Of a stretch of 64,000 nucleotides of DNA, positions 12,279 through 25,717 are shown in pieces. The stretch spans positions 4,189,416 through 4,253,415 of the forward strand of contig NW_003314261.1 in the NCBI RefSeq assembly GCF_000143415.4. Reading direction: 5' to 3'. Every line of letters starts with the position of its first letter. Position 1 is the first letter of the stretch. The notes beneath the pieces are model-generated. The model ran no database searches, was not told where the DNA came from, and saw only the letters and a program-made list of their open reading frames with translations. The translations under genes and the position numbers were made by a program. The stretch is from Selaginella moellendorffii. Its lineage: Eukaryota > Streptophyta > Lycopodiopsida > Selaginellales > Selaginellaceae.

Positions 12279-13288
12279 GGCGATCGATCGATCGCGGCGC
12301 TGACCAGAAATTGGCGTGCCCGGCCGGCAATCGACGCAATGCGGCTAGAATCTTGTCAAGGAAGTGTGGCGGCGGCGATTCTTGCGACCTGTAACGCACG
12401 CTTTGCCCGATCCAAATATCTCCAGCAAGACGCTGGACGATCTTGGAAAGAAGTCAAGGAATGCCGCTCAGCTTACCGAAATTTCTTGCGATCGCAGAGC
12501 GTCGACGCCAGCCCAGCCCAGCTCGGCGCCTCCGCCATAGCTGGCTGTGACGAGCACCGGTTAGAACCTGGCTTGGGAACACGCGGAAAGAAGAAGCTTC
12601 TTCTCTCCGGCGAAAAAACAAATAAACCCCTCGCTCATTCTTGACGTGCTGCCCGCCAGCTCAGGGCGCCTCCACCCAACCACGATGTGCCACGTGTTTC
12701 TACCTTGACTTTGCTGTGAGCGCAACGTGGGATCGTGGTTAGGTTTGAGTATTATATTTGATCGAGGTTTATTGTTGTAGAGACGTGCTTTGGTTTGGTC
12801 ATTCTTACACTCAGCTTGGAGTTTTTAGTTTTTTATTCTCAAAGTTTGATGGTAGGTTTTAGATGAACTGGCTGGCTTTTCAAGCAATCCTTGCTCGCAC
12901 CTGGAGAGATTGTGGAGGGAATTATTCCATTGTGGTAGCTGTCTATGTAGAGTGCGTTTAGTGATGACGAGCTACCTAACAAAACAGCCCCTCGGTTTCT
13001 AACTCCAGCAGCAACAGTCGCTTTGTTTGTTACGCCAACTTACTTGGTTTCGCAATCAAAGCAATAATGTTTAGTGGGCTTTAAGAACATTCTCTGTTTT
13101 GTGCTCTTTTAACGGTCAAGATGTATATGATGTTTCTAACCGTTGGTTTTTAATTTAAATTAAACGTTTTTTTCAATAATTATAGACAATGGCGTGAAAA
13201 ATGGACTCATATATCTACGTCTGGGGGGTTTTCTCTATACACGAGAGAGCTACAAAACCAAGTGAGCGAAACCAAGACAATAGCTATT
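12279..13288. other. Intergenic region upstream of the cellulase gene
   Basis: About 1.0 kb holding the cellulase promoter and leader and the 3' end of the flippase gene. The first 370 bp are GC-rich; the rest is AT-rich with no long open frame. No tRNA, repeat or transposon remnant seen. Confidence 0.5.
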
Positions 13289-16200
13289 TTACGTATCATT
13301 GTAACGCGACGATGAGGAGCCATCTCCCAGCCTTCTCCGAGGATGCATGCTGGCTCGCCTGGCCACGTCCCACGACCTGTGAGGGGTGCTCACGCCCTCT
13401 TGCAGCGCAAAGAAGGAGTCGAAACCCGGAGAGTCGAAGGAGAAGCCCGTGTGCCGGGACCTCTCGCGGGGGAGCTGAGCCATGGCCAGAGTCCGCCGCT
13501 CCTCCTCGGTCAGTGACTGCTCCCCGTCTAGCAGGTGCATCTCGTACGCGTCCTCGGACGAGAAGGTCGGGGAGGATCGCAGGTGATACTTCTCGTCCTC
13601 TTCTATGATCTCGTAGTCGTAAGGAGCGAACCAGCGCCTGAGTCTGCAAAGCCAAAACAGTCGAGAGAAATGCTAAGACAGATGGTGGAACAAGTAGGCT
13701 TACCCGCTGTAGAGGAAATCGCCAAGTAAAGCTACCACTGGAACTAAGACTAACGTGAACCAAAAGTAGAAAGTCCCCATGAGAACGAATATCACGAAAC
13801 GGATGTTTAGCTGGAAAGGCACGCAACAAAGCAAGCGTAAGACGAGAGCTAGCAGCGAAATCGGTTTGCGAGGACGTACCTGACTAGTCCAGTTTGTTCT
13901 AAGAGCCGAGTATATGAAAACAAAGACGAACCACGCCAGGATGCTGCATCCAACGCTTATATGGTGCCAGATGGTCAAGTACGTCGATGCCATTAGGAGC
14001 CGCAAGTTAACCGTGATGACGATACATGTGAAAGCCATCGTGCCTAGATCCCACAGGCCAAGTAGCATACCAGAGCTGTTTTGACCAATCCTTCCGGCGT
14101 GAACGGGGAAAGCGAAGAGAATGATGGACTGGTAAATTCCCGAGATGAACCAAACCGCTAAGACACGCCATCTGAAATACGCATTTCTTATTCCAGCCAT
14201 ATAAAGTTGAGGATTTAGCTTGGACTTGGTCGCACTGACATCCTGCCTCAAACAAACACCGTGAAAATGAAACGGAGCGAAGTAGTGTATCGGTTACCTG
14301 GTCGAAAATTCCAACAACGATGACTGGCAGTGCTGTGAACAACACATTGTATAAAGACTGAAACCAGTCGTCGTAGAACCGTTGGCCAGAAAAACCAGTG
14401 TAGCAATTGAACCAGAACTGCGTCAAGGTGAACGTAAGATTCTTGTAAAAGAAATAGCTCACGACCTGAAAGCGGCAGCATTAGAGGACTGATAGAACGA
14501 GACATTTGAACCATACGAACCTTTGTTATCCGAATATATGACCACCGTCCATGCACCAGGAGCAGATCAGTAAGAAATCGAAACTGTGCTATAGCAAAAT
14601 CGCTTGCCATCACTGCTTGCATTCCTTCCTGCCCACTGATTCCAACCCCGATATGAGCAGCTTGAATCATGCTCACGTCGTTAGCACCATCACCAATGCT
14701 TAAAGTTATTTTCTTGGCTCCGTCTTTCACTAGTTTCGTTACCTGCCAATAGAATTACAAGATCAAAACACACAAATGGAAAGGAAACACTTACTTGAGC
14801 TTTCTGCAATGGAGAAACTCGACAGCACACAACAGCCTTGCACTTAATTCCCAGTTTCAAGAGAGTGGCGCGTAACGGAGAATCCAGCGCAAACATTAAG
14901 CATTTACCGTCGATTACTAGCGCCATATCAAGCCCTGTCCTTGCACGTTCATTGTCTTCCGCCTCTGTTAAAGAGGAAAACAATTGGTCTCTCACCCAAG
15001 ACTCGATTGTGCGAGCAGTGGCAGCAGGATCTCCCTGGAAAGAAGGTCAATACCATACTTTAACGAACTGTAGAGCAGCTCTCACTCACCCTCTCTTCGA
15101 CCTCTCGGATTGCCTTTGTTTCAGAACCAATAACAAACTGCTTCATTTCGTTGTTGACGAGGTTGCAAGCTGATCAAAAAGCAAATCTTGCGAGCTGTTT
15201 AACAACGAAAAACAATACCATACCGTAGGCAATATTGATAGCTGTCTCCATTTTGTCCCCGGTTAACACCCAGATTTTAATTCCAGCCCTCGCAAGAGTT
15301 TCTATGCACGTTGGGACTCCTTCCTGCAACTTATCTTCAATGGCTGTTGCTCCAATCAACATTAGCTCTTTCTCAATATGTTCCGCAACCTATATTCGAA
15401 AACAGCATCAGAAGACCGTCATTTTGGGGACTGCAATGAAAACCTCGTCGAGCTTCTTTTCTCGATCTCGTAAAGCTGATTTTGCTTGCACGAATTTCTC
15501 GTTCCACGCATCATAGAGCTGCGGATCCAGATCACGATACGCCAAGCACAAGGTTCGAAGTCCATCTGCTCCAAACTTCTCGAGGTGTTCTCTCGTCACT
15601 TCTTTGATCTCAGTATTCTTGTCGGACAACCTCTCATAAATAACATTATCGGCTCCCTAGCAGATGCAAAAACGTTAGAAAAAAAGAAGAAGCATCTTCA
15701 TGGTCTACAAACCTTGCAGTACAAGACGAGCCTCCCGTTTGGATAGCGGCAAATGACAGACTGACGTTTCCTTGTGCTATAGCACTAACAAAGACTGTTA
15801 AGAAACTGGCGCCTAGAATTAACTTTCTTCACCTGTTGAACTCCAAAACATTTAAAATTTCGTATTCAGCGTCTTGGACACGACCAGCCTTCTCGAGGTA
15901 TGATTCTCGAACTTTGATCGTTGTGGGTGACCTCCTGCAAGCACCAACCAGATATATTTATACAAAATTAAATTGCTGTTTCAACTTACCGGTAAAAGAA
16001 AAAGCCAAAATTTTTAGCAGCTTGCACAAGAGCAGCCTCGTCCGGAGAGGCGGCTTGATAAACTATTTTGTCCGGCGTCTCATCCCCTTCAGGCAACACC
16101 GTATGGCAAATTGCAAGACACCTAAAAAACTCCTGCACCACAAGTGATATAAGCTAGAACTTGGTACCAAACTAAGCCCACCATGCACATTTCAGGTTGA

Positions 16201-18386
16201 GTTTCGTTTTTCCATGCTCCCTTCATCAGCCTTCTATCGTCAAAGTTGAACCCCTTCTCTCGGATGGCATATTCGGAAGGTTTTACCTATTGCCATCGTT
16301 AAGCCTTCCAGATCATGAAAAAACTATCAGATAAAATACCTCTTCAATAGTAGTCCCAGTGCGTCGAGCAGCTGCTCTTTGAATTTCCGTTATTCCTGTT
16401 CCGTACATTACTCCGGCGATCGAGCATTTGAAAAATTCCATCAAGTTTCTTGTTAGTGTACCAGTCTTATCTGAGAAGATGTACTCGATCTGCAAATAGT
16501 GAGCAGAAATGTTCTTGTGTGAATTTGACTTAAGACAAAATAGTTTACCTGGCCAAGCTCCTCGTTAAGGTTTGATGTACGAGCCATCGCGTATGTTTTA
16601 CTGGGAGCATGGTACATATTACGATCATTATTGATAAACTGTGTTGACTGGATAAACTTGATCATCTGCCAGAAGAATCGATTCAGGCAGAGATTGAATA
16701 GAACGAAGGTAATCACCTCAATGGACACATATAAAGAAATTGGAATAATGGGCGAATAGAGGGTGACAAAAGTGAACAGATTAAGAATCGCAACCTGTAG
16801 AGTCGGGTTTTAAAACCAGCAAAAATAGCCAAAAGATAATACCACAAATTTGTTGCTGGGGTTGTATTGCTGTTCCACGTCATTACTGAGATTGAGATAC
16901 CAGTACTTGCGATCGATAAAAGCTGCACTGTCATCCATCCAGAAAGTGTTAGCAACAATATAGCATTTCTCTCAACTTACCTTCCAATGGCGCCAATCAC
17001 ACATAGGACAAACAATATACAGAATAAAAGGAGAATCAGCTTGTCAAGCCTTCGTTCTAGAGTACTGCGTTTAGAAGGTACGGCCATTGCATTCATCATC
17101 ACCTGGATTAAAGTTTGAAAATTGTGAAGTAAAATGCACTTGTGTACCTTTGTCTCATGACCAGTAAAAAGAACGACGCCAACAACCCACTCCGTGTTCC
17201 GCAGGCTACAACCCTGCGTATCACATCGATATCAGCGGACGCAAACTCCAACTACACCAGTGTTACCCTCAGCAAAATCTGGTTCGGTGACAACGGCAGT
17301 GTTTGCTTTCCCATGACTAGATTCCCAGTGAACGTGTACAAAGAGTTATTAGGCTGCTCGCATTCTATTACGCCTGCGCATCGCAAACGCTCAGAATAGC
17401 TTTTCTAGAGTTCGAGATTACCTCTAAAGTCTGGCGCCTTATCGGGATACATGTAATCCCAGGTTTTTTCTAGTGCTTTGCGAATCTTCAAATTAGTTTC
17501 TCCATCAAGGTTAGATGTCTGGACCAGATGAAAGAAACTTCAGTGAATGAACGAACTCTAGACGTCAAGATGTAAACAGTACCTCGATGTAACAGATCCC
17601 ATCAGCATTGGTACTTGCTAGGAAAAGCAAGTCTGCTGGAAAGTACTGGTCTTGGTTAACCTGTTAAGAACGCTCCGTGAAATGCCTAAAACACGAGAAT
17701 TACGTACCCTGATAACATCTCCTACATTCAAATCTTTCCACGCAACATTCCTCCACTCGTTTCCTCTACAGACTTCGACGGGGCTCGCGTTGACTATTTT
17801 ATCGCTTTGATAGCGTCTCTATACGACTGTAGAATTAAAACGCGTGTGTCTAGAAGCTTTCATAATGCCCACCTGATCCTCGAAAGCCTCCTTGATCAAA
17901 GATACTGCAAGCACTAGCGACAGTGGTACGATGTTCGTGATGGGCTGAACAGGGCTGCAAATTTCACCACAACGTTGGAAAAATGATACCAGCAAACAAA
18001 GAACTAAGGTCAGACCTTACAGGTGTTGCTGAAAGGATGGCGATCATAAGAAAATAGAGGTTTGCAACACGTCGGAACTGCATAGGAGAATGAAGAAGAA
18101 AAGTTTAAGAAAAAGGATGAGTAGAGCGCTATGAACCTGTTCAAACAAGCCCTTGGGCAGAAAAGTGACCAAATTATACTTCGTCGTTGATATCACGTTA
18201 CCCTGGATCGTAAAACCCCCAAGCAAGGAATCAGACAAGAGAACCAAATTCCAGTAACTCCACCTTGAACTTGAAGGGCGCATTTTGCTCCGGATCATTG
18301 CAGTACACTGTTCGATGCGCGATATGCGCATCCCCCATCGCATTATGCTGCTGGAATCGCGTCCCACCCCTAAATCCGGGAGCCAT
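13289..18386 (-). CDS. P4-type ATPase, phospholipid flippase (ALA3-like)
   Basis: Large minus-strand gene with about 25 short introns; start ATG at 18384-18386 ([13 protein letters not shown]), stop at 13289-13291. N-terminal P4 signature: [16 protein letters not shown], then [20 protein letters not shown]. The phosphorylation motif is in [14 protein letters not shown] (about 16460), the hinge is in [21 protein letters not shown] (about 14690, reported in two pieces [11 protein letters not shown] and AAHIGVG), and the C-terminal membrane helices lie at 13730-14460. The tail [19 protein letters not shown] and WDVARRASM resembles Arabidopsis ALA3. P4-ATPases move phospholipids to the cytosolic leaflet and need an ALIS/Cdc50 beta subunit; ALA3 works in the secretory pathway. 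All catalytic motifs are present. Divergent from the sHSP gene, 416 bp between start codons. Confidence 0.93.
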
Positions 18387-18802
18387 CGCTTCGAAATCTC
18401 ACACGCAGCGGGCCAATTCTTGCAGCTACCAATCTCCAGATCTCGCAAATGCCGCGCGGAGCTACTAACCTCGGGCGCGGATCCGGGCGCCTCAGTGGAG
18501 CTCCCCCATCCCAGAGCTGGACGAAATGAAAAACCCTAAAGTAAGACGCTTGGTGCTGGGACCAAAGAAAGGAGGGAAAAGAAGAAGGAAAAAAATACAC
18601 CCAAGGTACTTTCCAAAGATCCGCCGAATATCCTGCCTTTCACTTATTTTGGGTCGACGTTTTGGCCACCCCATCGTACAGCCATTCGCGTACGAAAGGT
18701 CACGCCCTTTGGGCCCTGTCATCAAGCCCAGCTCGCGAGCAAAAGCTTTCTTCTTCCTCTCTTTGGAAGCGATAGAGAGAGAGGGAGAAAGAACCAAAAG
18801 AA
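18387..18802. promoter_or_regulatory. Divergent promoter region between the flippase and sHSP genes
   Basis: The 416 bp between the two ATG codons must hold both promoters. The sHSP leader is purine-rich (gagagagagggagaaag) just before its ATG. A perfect three-unit heat-shock element (alternating GAA/TTC every 5 bp) was not found by eye. Confidence 0.5.
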
Positions 18803-19281
18803 ATGGCGACCGCGTCAGTGGATGTCAAGGAGCTCCCAGCATCATACGTGTTTGTGGCCGATGTCCCGGGGCTCAAGAACACGGACATCAAGGTAAAATC
18901 ACCTAAACAAACGCGATCGAAGGAATTTCACACCAAATGCAGCCCCGGGGCGAATCCTCTCTCGATCAACTCCCTCTGTGTGTGTGATCCAATCCAATCC
19001 AGGTCCAAATCGAGAACGATAGCATCCTCAAGATCAGCGGCGAACGCAAGCGCGAGGACAATCCAAGCTATGACATCAAATACGTGAGGGTGGAGCGCGC
19101 CGTGGGCAAATTCATGAGGAAGTTTAATCTTCCCGCCAATGCCAACCTAGAGGCGGTGGCGGCGTCTTGCCAGGATGGAATCCTCACCGTCACTGTGCCC
19201 AAGATCCCACCTCCAGAGCCCCACCAGCCCAAGACCTTCGATATCGCGGTCGCTAGCACCGCTGCTGATAGTAAAAAGTAA
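18803..19281 (+). CDS. Class II cytosolic small heat-shock protein, short form
   Basis: Two exons, 18803-18892 and 19003-19281, give 122 residues. The frame opens with [20 protein letters not shown] and [10 protein letters not shown], the start of an alpha-crystallin domain. Exon 2 gives [38 protein letters not shown], the class II hallmark [18 protein letters not shown] and a short tail. sHSPs hold unfolding proteins as oligomers in the cytosol. Class II members usually have about 150-165 residues with an N-terminal arm of some 40 residues before the domain. Here that arm is absent: the ATG sits directly at the domain start after a purine-rich leader, and no upstream exon was found. The arm is needed for oligomers and substrate binding in the family, so this protein may be dimer-only. 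The alternative is an undetected upstream exon. Confidence 0.85.
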
Positions 19282-19406
19282 AACCAGAGATTATACCTTT
19301 ACCACTTATCCATGCGTTTTACCCATACGTATGAGTTGAGGGGGATCATTCCCGGAATGTATTCCCTCCATCCAGAAGAATATATAGTGCTCTAGGGTCA
19401 CCATTT

Positions 19407-22400
19407 ATGCATCTCTATTCGTGCCGTGCGCAAGTGCTCGTCCTCTCGCGCTGTTCGTCGCCATCGCCGCCGGCGGACCAGCAGCGCCATCGCGGGCGCC
19501 AGCATTGGATCTCGTCGATTCACCTCGAAATCCGGCGTCACAGCAGGCTCTTCCGGCGATCGTCGTCGTCGTCTAGGGTAAGGCTCCGGGCGAGGAGCGC
19601 GTCGGCAATGCCCGCCTTCCACAGCGCTGGGTCGAAATTCCAGGATCTGGCGTCCTACGAGACGATTGATGCGTCCACGTTCCTGGCCGGATTGATGCCC
19701 AAGAAGGAGATTGGCGCCGATCGGTTCCTGGAAGAGCATCCCGAGTATGATGGGAGAGGAGTCGTGATTGCGATATTTGGTTCGTTTGATTGGTAGTTTT
19801 TGCATTTCTTATGCTCTCTGTTTGCAGATTCTGGTGTAGATCCTGCCGCAGCTGGGCTACAAATCACATCGGATGGCAAGCCAAAAATCATAGACATCGT
19901 TGATTGGTGAGTCTAGTTTCAGTACTTCCTAGTGTGTGTTTACGTGCACCAACCAAATTCTTGTAGCACTGGAAGTGGAGACGTTGATACATCCAAAGTT
20001 GTACGTCAAGATGACAAGGGATGCATTATTGGAGCCTCTGGTATGAAAATTGATCACGACTATGCTCGGTTCGATATTTGTCTTTCCAACCAGGTGCCAC
20101 ATTGCGGCTCAATGGATCCTGGGTAAATCCATCAGGAGATTGGCGAGTCGGCTGCAAATTTGTGTATGAGCTCTTTCCAGAGAGACTGTCTACTCGTCTG
20201 AAGGTAATAGTCCGTGTCTCCGGCATGAGTTCGAAATATGTTTTCAGAGGGAGCGAAGGAAACACTGGGACAAAAATCACAGGGAGGCCATTACCGATGC
20301 TATCCGGCAACTCCAAGCATTTGACCTTGTAAGAGCTCATCTCTTTTTTTGTTTTTCATCTTTTTTCCTTGTGCTTCCTTTCCCGTTTCCTTTTTTTCGG
20401 CTTTACTCCTAAACACTGATGCATTCTACAGAAATATCCAAAGCCTTCGGATTCCAACTTGAAGAAGCAAAGAGAGGACCTTCAGAATAAAGTGGATATC
20501 CTTCAGAAGCTAACGGATGTGAGCAAAAGTTTTTCTTTTTTGTGAATCGTTCCTTCTGATTCGCTGCTTTGTTCTAGAGCTACGAGGACAAAGGTCCTAT
20601 TATAGACGCCGTGGTATGGCACGATGGAGAGGTTTGGCGCGTTGCACTTGATACATCAGAGATGGAAGATGATGATGGGATTGGAAAGCTTGAGGATTTT
20701 ACTCCAATGACCAACTACAAGTAACACAGGCGTATAATTGTTTGTGACTGACCACTTTTTTTGTAGGATTGAGAAGAAATACGGCATTTTTTCTCGAACG
20801 GATGCGTGCAGCTTCGTGACTAATGTCTACGACAATGGAGATATCCTTAGCATCGTGACTGATTGCTCCCCTCATGGTACTCATGTGGCTGGGATCACGG
20901 CAGCTCACGATCCGAAGGTTGTTTATCTTACTTCTATGATACGTACTAAAGCTGTGACGTACTTATAGGAGCCATTGTTGAATGGGATTGCTCCTGGAGC
21001 GCAGCTAGTTTCCTGTAAAATCGGAGATACGAGACTTGGCTCCATGGAAACAGGCACCGGCCTCACTCGTGCACTCATTGCTGTAATTGAGGTACTTATG
21101 AAATGGTACTGTTCAACGGAGCTCATATGTAACAGCTTTCTCATGCCAATGCAAGCCTTGTATCCTTTTCTCCTGATAGACTGTATTACTGCACCCGTGT
21201 TGCTTGTGCGAAACTCCTGGCGTCGTTCAGTTTTTCGTTCTATATAGTGACTTACTTTCGCCTGACAGAACAAATGTGACTTGATCAATATGAGCTACGG
21301 GGAGCCAACGAGATTTCCTGATTATGGTCGCTTCACCAGACTGGCGAATGAGGTATCATGCAAACACTTGTAGCTTGTTCTGTTGTTTCTGAACAAGTTT
21401 TATGTTTTATAGGTGGTACATAAGCACGGTGTGATTTTTGTGAGTAGTGCTGGGAACAATGGACCTTCACTAACTACAGTGGGAGCACCTGGTGGTACTT
21501 CGTCTTGCATTTTGGGGATTGGTGCATATGTATCGCCGGTGATGGCTGCCGCTGCTCATTCGATCTTAGAACCACCATCTGAGGGGATGCAATACACATG
21601 GTAAAGTTTGCTCGCTATTCCCTTGTTTCCATACTCATGAACGTGATTCTGGACAGGTCCAGCCGTGGTCCTACTTCGGACGGTGATCTGGGCGTTTGTT
21701 TAAGTGCACCGGGTGGTGCTGTTGCACCTGTTCCCAAATGGACACTGCAGCATCGCATGTTGATGAATGGAACTTCCATGGCGTCGCCGTGTGCTTGTGG
21801 AGGCATAGCACTCGTGCTCAGCTCCTTGAAAGTAAGGTTTTTCTAGATGCCTTGTATATTGACTAAATGTCAGTTCAGGAAGAAGGCAGGCCTATTAGTC
21901 CATACGTTGTGAGGAAGGCATTGGAGAATACAGCGGCGCGAATACGCAATTCTCCTGAAGAATGTTTGACGACTGGAAGAGGACTTCTTCAAGTGGACAA
22001 GTAAGATCTGTGAGCGCACTAATCTAATAATCTCTTCATCTCTTTTCTGCGTTCAGGGCCTATGAATATTTGCAAAAGTGCAAGGAGCTACCTTCCCTTT
22101 CGTATCCAGTGCAAGTAACTCGGGCGGCTAATCCAGGTGCTACAATGCGTGGCATTTATCTGAGAGATGCGTGTGAATCTCAGCGTGCAAGTGAGGTGAT
22201 GTTTAGTCTTGTTTTCAGCTCTTGTTGTTTTCAACTTCCGTTATTGACAAGCGTATAAAATTGCAGTGGACGGTGCAAGTGAAGACCAAGTTTCAGGAGG
22301 GAGTAGACAAACTAGATGTGCTTGCACCATTCGAAGAACGTCTTCGACTCGAGAGCACTGACGTATCAATCGTTAAATGCCCCGAGTATTTGTTGCTCAC

Positions 22401-25375
22401 GCACAATGGGCGAACCTTCAAGTACGTTACGTTCGTTCTACTAGCCACGTTGTTAATAATTGATTTACAGTGTGATAGTCGACCCAACAAATCTTAAGCC
22501 GGGTGTGCATTATGCTGAAGTTGTTGGCATAGATTGTATGGCACCGTGGCGAGGTCCATTGTTTCGTGTCCCGGTCACAATTGTCAAACCCGTTCAAGTA
22601 ACCGAAGTGCCACCAGCGGTATCTTTCTTAAAATTGATATTCTCACCTGGTAAATCCTCGCTCGAAACCTCATTTTTATGAATTGCACTCATGTTTTTTC
22701 ATCAAGGTCATGTTGAGAGGAGATTCATAGCCGTTCCCGAAGGTGCTACGTGGGCCGAGATGACTGTCCGAACTTCCAATTTTGATACACCTAGGAAATT
22801 TTTCCTTAACGCTGTTCAGGTACTAGTGTTTTTATACGTCTTCGTGGTAACTTAAAAAGAATTTCCAGCTTCAAAGGAGTGCAAGACCATCCGTTTGGGA
22901 AAGCATTCTTACTCTAACTGCACCTTGCTCGAAAAGTTTTGCCTTTTCTGTTTGCGAGGGCCTAACGATGGAGTTGACTATATCGCAATTTTGGTCTAGC
23001 GGCAGTGGTAGTCATGCTGCCGCTCATGTAGATGTGGAGGTATTTTTGTACGTTATGTTATAATGTTCCCATCTTATATTTGTGTGCAGATTGAATTTCG
23101 TGGCTTAACTCGCTGTAGCGGTGATCTGTTCTTAAACGGAGCTGATGTAGCGACACGAGTCAACGTTATGTCTCCTCTTTCTAGTGAAAGACTGACTCCT
23201 TCAATAACCTTAACAAGGGTAAGGATCTTATTTTAGTCAACGTTAATTCTGAATGATGTTACAGGTGCGAACTCCTTACCGGCCCTCCGAATGGAAGTTA
23301 GAAGCCTTATCTGCAGAGCGAGACAATTTACCAGATGGACGACAAATACATGGTCTAACACTGATGTGAGTTCTCTGTCATTGTGTCTGTTAATAACTTA
23401 CGCTTGTCCAGATATAAGTTCAACCTTTCAGAAGGGGGTAAATATACTCCAAGATTTCCCGCCTTGAATGGTCGAGTTTATGACAATGAATTTGAATCGC
23501 AGTTTTATATGATTTATGATGCTAACAAGGTATGGCACAGCTTTATTCTTTTACCCATTTATGCTGTGAATTTTGCAGAGGGTACTTTCAATGGGGGATG
23601 TTTATCCCAAAGGCGTGAAGCTTTCCAAGGGAGAATACACCATTCGTTTGCTCATTAGGTACTAAATATTTCCTTTTAAAATCAGCTTCAACGATATTTT
23701 TGTAGGCATGACAATTCAAGTTTCCTAGAGAAGTTAAAGAAGGCAGTATTATTCATTGATCGTGGACTTGAAGAAAAGGTGTGCTTATTTTTCACTGTAA
23801 ATGAGCTCACAGGCGGTGTTCTGTGCAGAATTACATAAAATTGAGCTCCTATTCAAATATCGATGGTGCTATCACTGGTACGAACGGCCTCAAACCTACA
23901 GTGCTGGCTCCCGGGTATGTCTAAGAAAAGCGTTGCTTGACTTATCCTTTTTGTTATTTGTGTTAGAGAAAAACGTGCTTTTTATGTTGCATCTCCTGGA
24001 GACGATAAAGCTCCAAAGGTAATGGAGTTTTCCAGCAAACAAAGTTTTCTTACCAGCAGTTTTCCAGGACGCGCCTATTGGAACATTGTTAATGGGAAAA
24101 ATGACGTTGGGAAAGACTTCATTCGCGAACAACAAAGGTGAAGAAAATGGACAGGCGTGCCCTGCGGTGTCACGGGTTGTGGTCCCGATTGCTCCCGCTG
24201 CCAAGGTAATTATGTTTCTTTTTTCTATTGCCGTTGTAATTTGTGAGTTCTTTTAGAATGATGAAAAGGCCAAAGACAAGGAGCCAGAGCAACAAAAGTC
24301 TCCTTTCAAGAAAATTGAGGAGGAAGTAAGTTGCAATGTCAAAGCTGTCGGTGTTTTTCATTGTCGTCTCGCTGCAGGTTAGAGACGTTAAGATCAAATT
24401 GCTATCGCTTCTCCCAAGAACCACAAAAGAAGAGCGCGCTGAATGGTCTAGTCAAGCAAATTCTTTAAAGGTAATTCCTTTCTCAACTGAAATTGGTTTT
24501 GCTTATTTCGCCCTTCTGATATGCTGCCAGGCGGAGTTTACAAACTACATACCGCTCCTGTCCGAAATTTTGCAGAAGCTTGCAGCATCCAAGGACAGTG
24601 AGCAAGATTACGACGAGGTATCCGAAAACACGATGAGCATTGTGGCTGACGAGGCCTTTTTGACGTTTCAGGTGATCGCAGCCGCGGACGAGCTCATCAG
24701 TTGCATTGACAAAGACGCTCTCGCAAAGTTTATTGCCATGAAGAACGAACCAGAAGACGCTGATGCTGTGGTACGTTTGTAGTGTTGCACAAACTTGGCC
24801 GAGACTAAGCACTCCATTTGCAGCAAGCCAAAAAGGACATGGAAATGCAGCGCGACGCATTCCTGGACGCGCTGTGTAAAAAGCTGACTGCGATTGCGGA
24901 AAAAGAAGAACAGCAAAACAAGGCCGGCGTCTTCGAATCGGCCAAGCAAGAGAGCATTGAAACTCCACAAGACGAAAGCGGAGAAGGCTCGAGCGAGGTC
25001 GTGAAAGAAGAGGACAAGAAACAAGAAGACAGTAGCGAGTACGAGGCCACATTCGCTGAGCTGCGAAAGTGGGTCGATATAACATCGTCCAAGTACGCGC
25101 TCTTCAACGTCAAGCGAGAGAGAAAGCTCAAACGCTACGGGAACGCAATGAAGGTATGTCACAGCTTTGTTTTTTTTTTTTTTTTTCTCAAGACTTTTGG
25201 ATCGATTTCTCTCCAGGCACTCAACGAGCTCATCCAAGACGATTCCAAGCCGCCGCAGAAGCCACTGTTTGAGCTGCGAATCCAGATCCTAGAAGAGATG
25301 GGATTGAAGCACTGGGTGGAGTACGAGAAGCACTGGCTCGCCATTCGCTTCCCAAATAGCCTGCCACTTTTCTAA
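19407..25375 (+). CDS. TPP2: Tripeptidyl peptidase II (subtilisin family S8)
   Basis: Plus-strand gene with more than 25 short exons. The subtilase domain has [14 protein letters not shown] (catalytic Asp; the intron falls after IAIF), [16 protein letters not shown] (His), [14 protein letters not shown] (oxyanion Asn) and [15 protein letters not shown] (Ser), with [13 protein letters not shown] between. A long insert separates Asp and His, as is usual for TPP2. The C-terminal half is the TPP2-specific region, ending [20 protein letters not shown] and the stop at 25373-25375. TPP2 forms giant cytosolic spindles that remove tripeptides from peptides made by the proteasome. Two starts are possible: ATG 19407 gives a 67-residue Arg/Ser-rich extension that looks like an organelle presequence, and ATG 19608 ([11 protein letters not shown]) gives the plain form. 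Only 45 bp separate its stop from the next gene. Confidence 0.93.
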
Positions 25376-25420
25376 ACATTCCTTTCGTTTGAAGCCACAT
25401 TCTAGGGTTTTTGGGCTCCA

Positions 25421-25717
25421 ATGCAAGGAACTGGGGTCCCCGTGGCTGGCGCCAGTCCTTGCAACCAGAACGCGTGCGACATCCAGGATTGCCTCAAGAA
25501 GAACGATTATGTGATCCAAAGGTAACAAATCCCAAACGCAAGCTCCAATTCCTCTGGAGATTTGATCTCTGGCAGATGCCGTGGCGTGATCATGGACCTC
25601 CAGCAGTGCTGCGAGGACTGCGATTATAAATCCAAGCACTGTGGAGCGCTGTCGGGGCTGATCGCGAGCTTTGACAAGAAGAAGAGGGCCCAAAAATCCG
25701 CCGAAGTTGCCAAGTAG
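25421..25717 (+). CDS. Twin-CX9C mitochondrial protein, CMC4-like, copy A
   Basis: Two exons, 25421-25521 and 25576-25717, give an 80-residue protein. It reads SPCNQNACDIQDCLKKN, then, across the intron, YVIQRCRGVIMDLQQCC and EDCDYKSKHC. The spacing of cysteines fits the CMC4 (p8MTCP1) pattern PC..ACxIQxCL...C...C, a helix hairpin held by disulfides made by the Mia40/Erv1 relay in the mitochondrial intermembrane space. The precise role of CMC4 is not known in plants. The start is 45 bp after the TPP2 stop, so its leader overlaps the TPP2 3' region; a tctagggttt telo-box-like motif precedes the ATG. It was found by reading codons, since it is too short and split to show as a long frame. Confidence 0.82.

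Noticed and set aside
13296-13829. 177-codon minus-strand frame at the flippase 3' end
   Set aside because: Out of frame with the conserved flippase tail (WDVARRASM) and crosses introns.
18540-18802. Upstream coding exon for the missing sHSP N-terminal arm
   Set aside because: Frames here are Arg/Lys-rich without the class II arm pattern, and the sequence before the ATG looks like a purine-rich leader.
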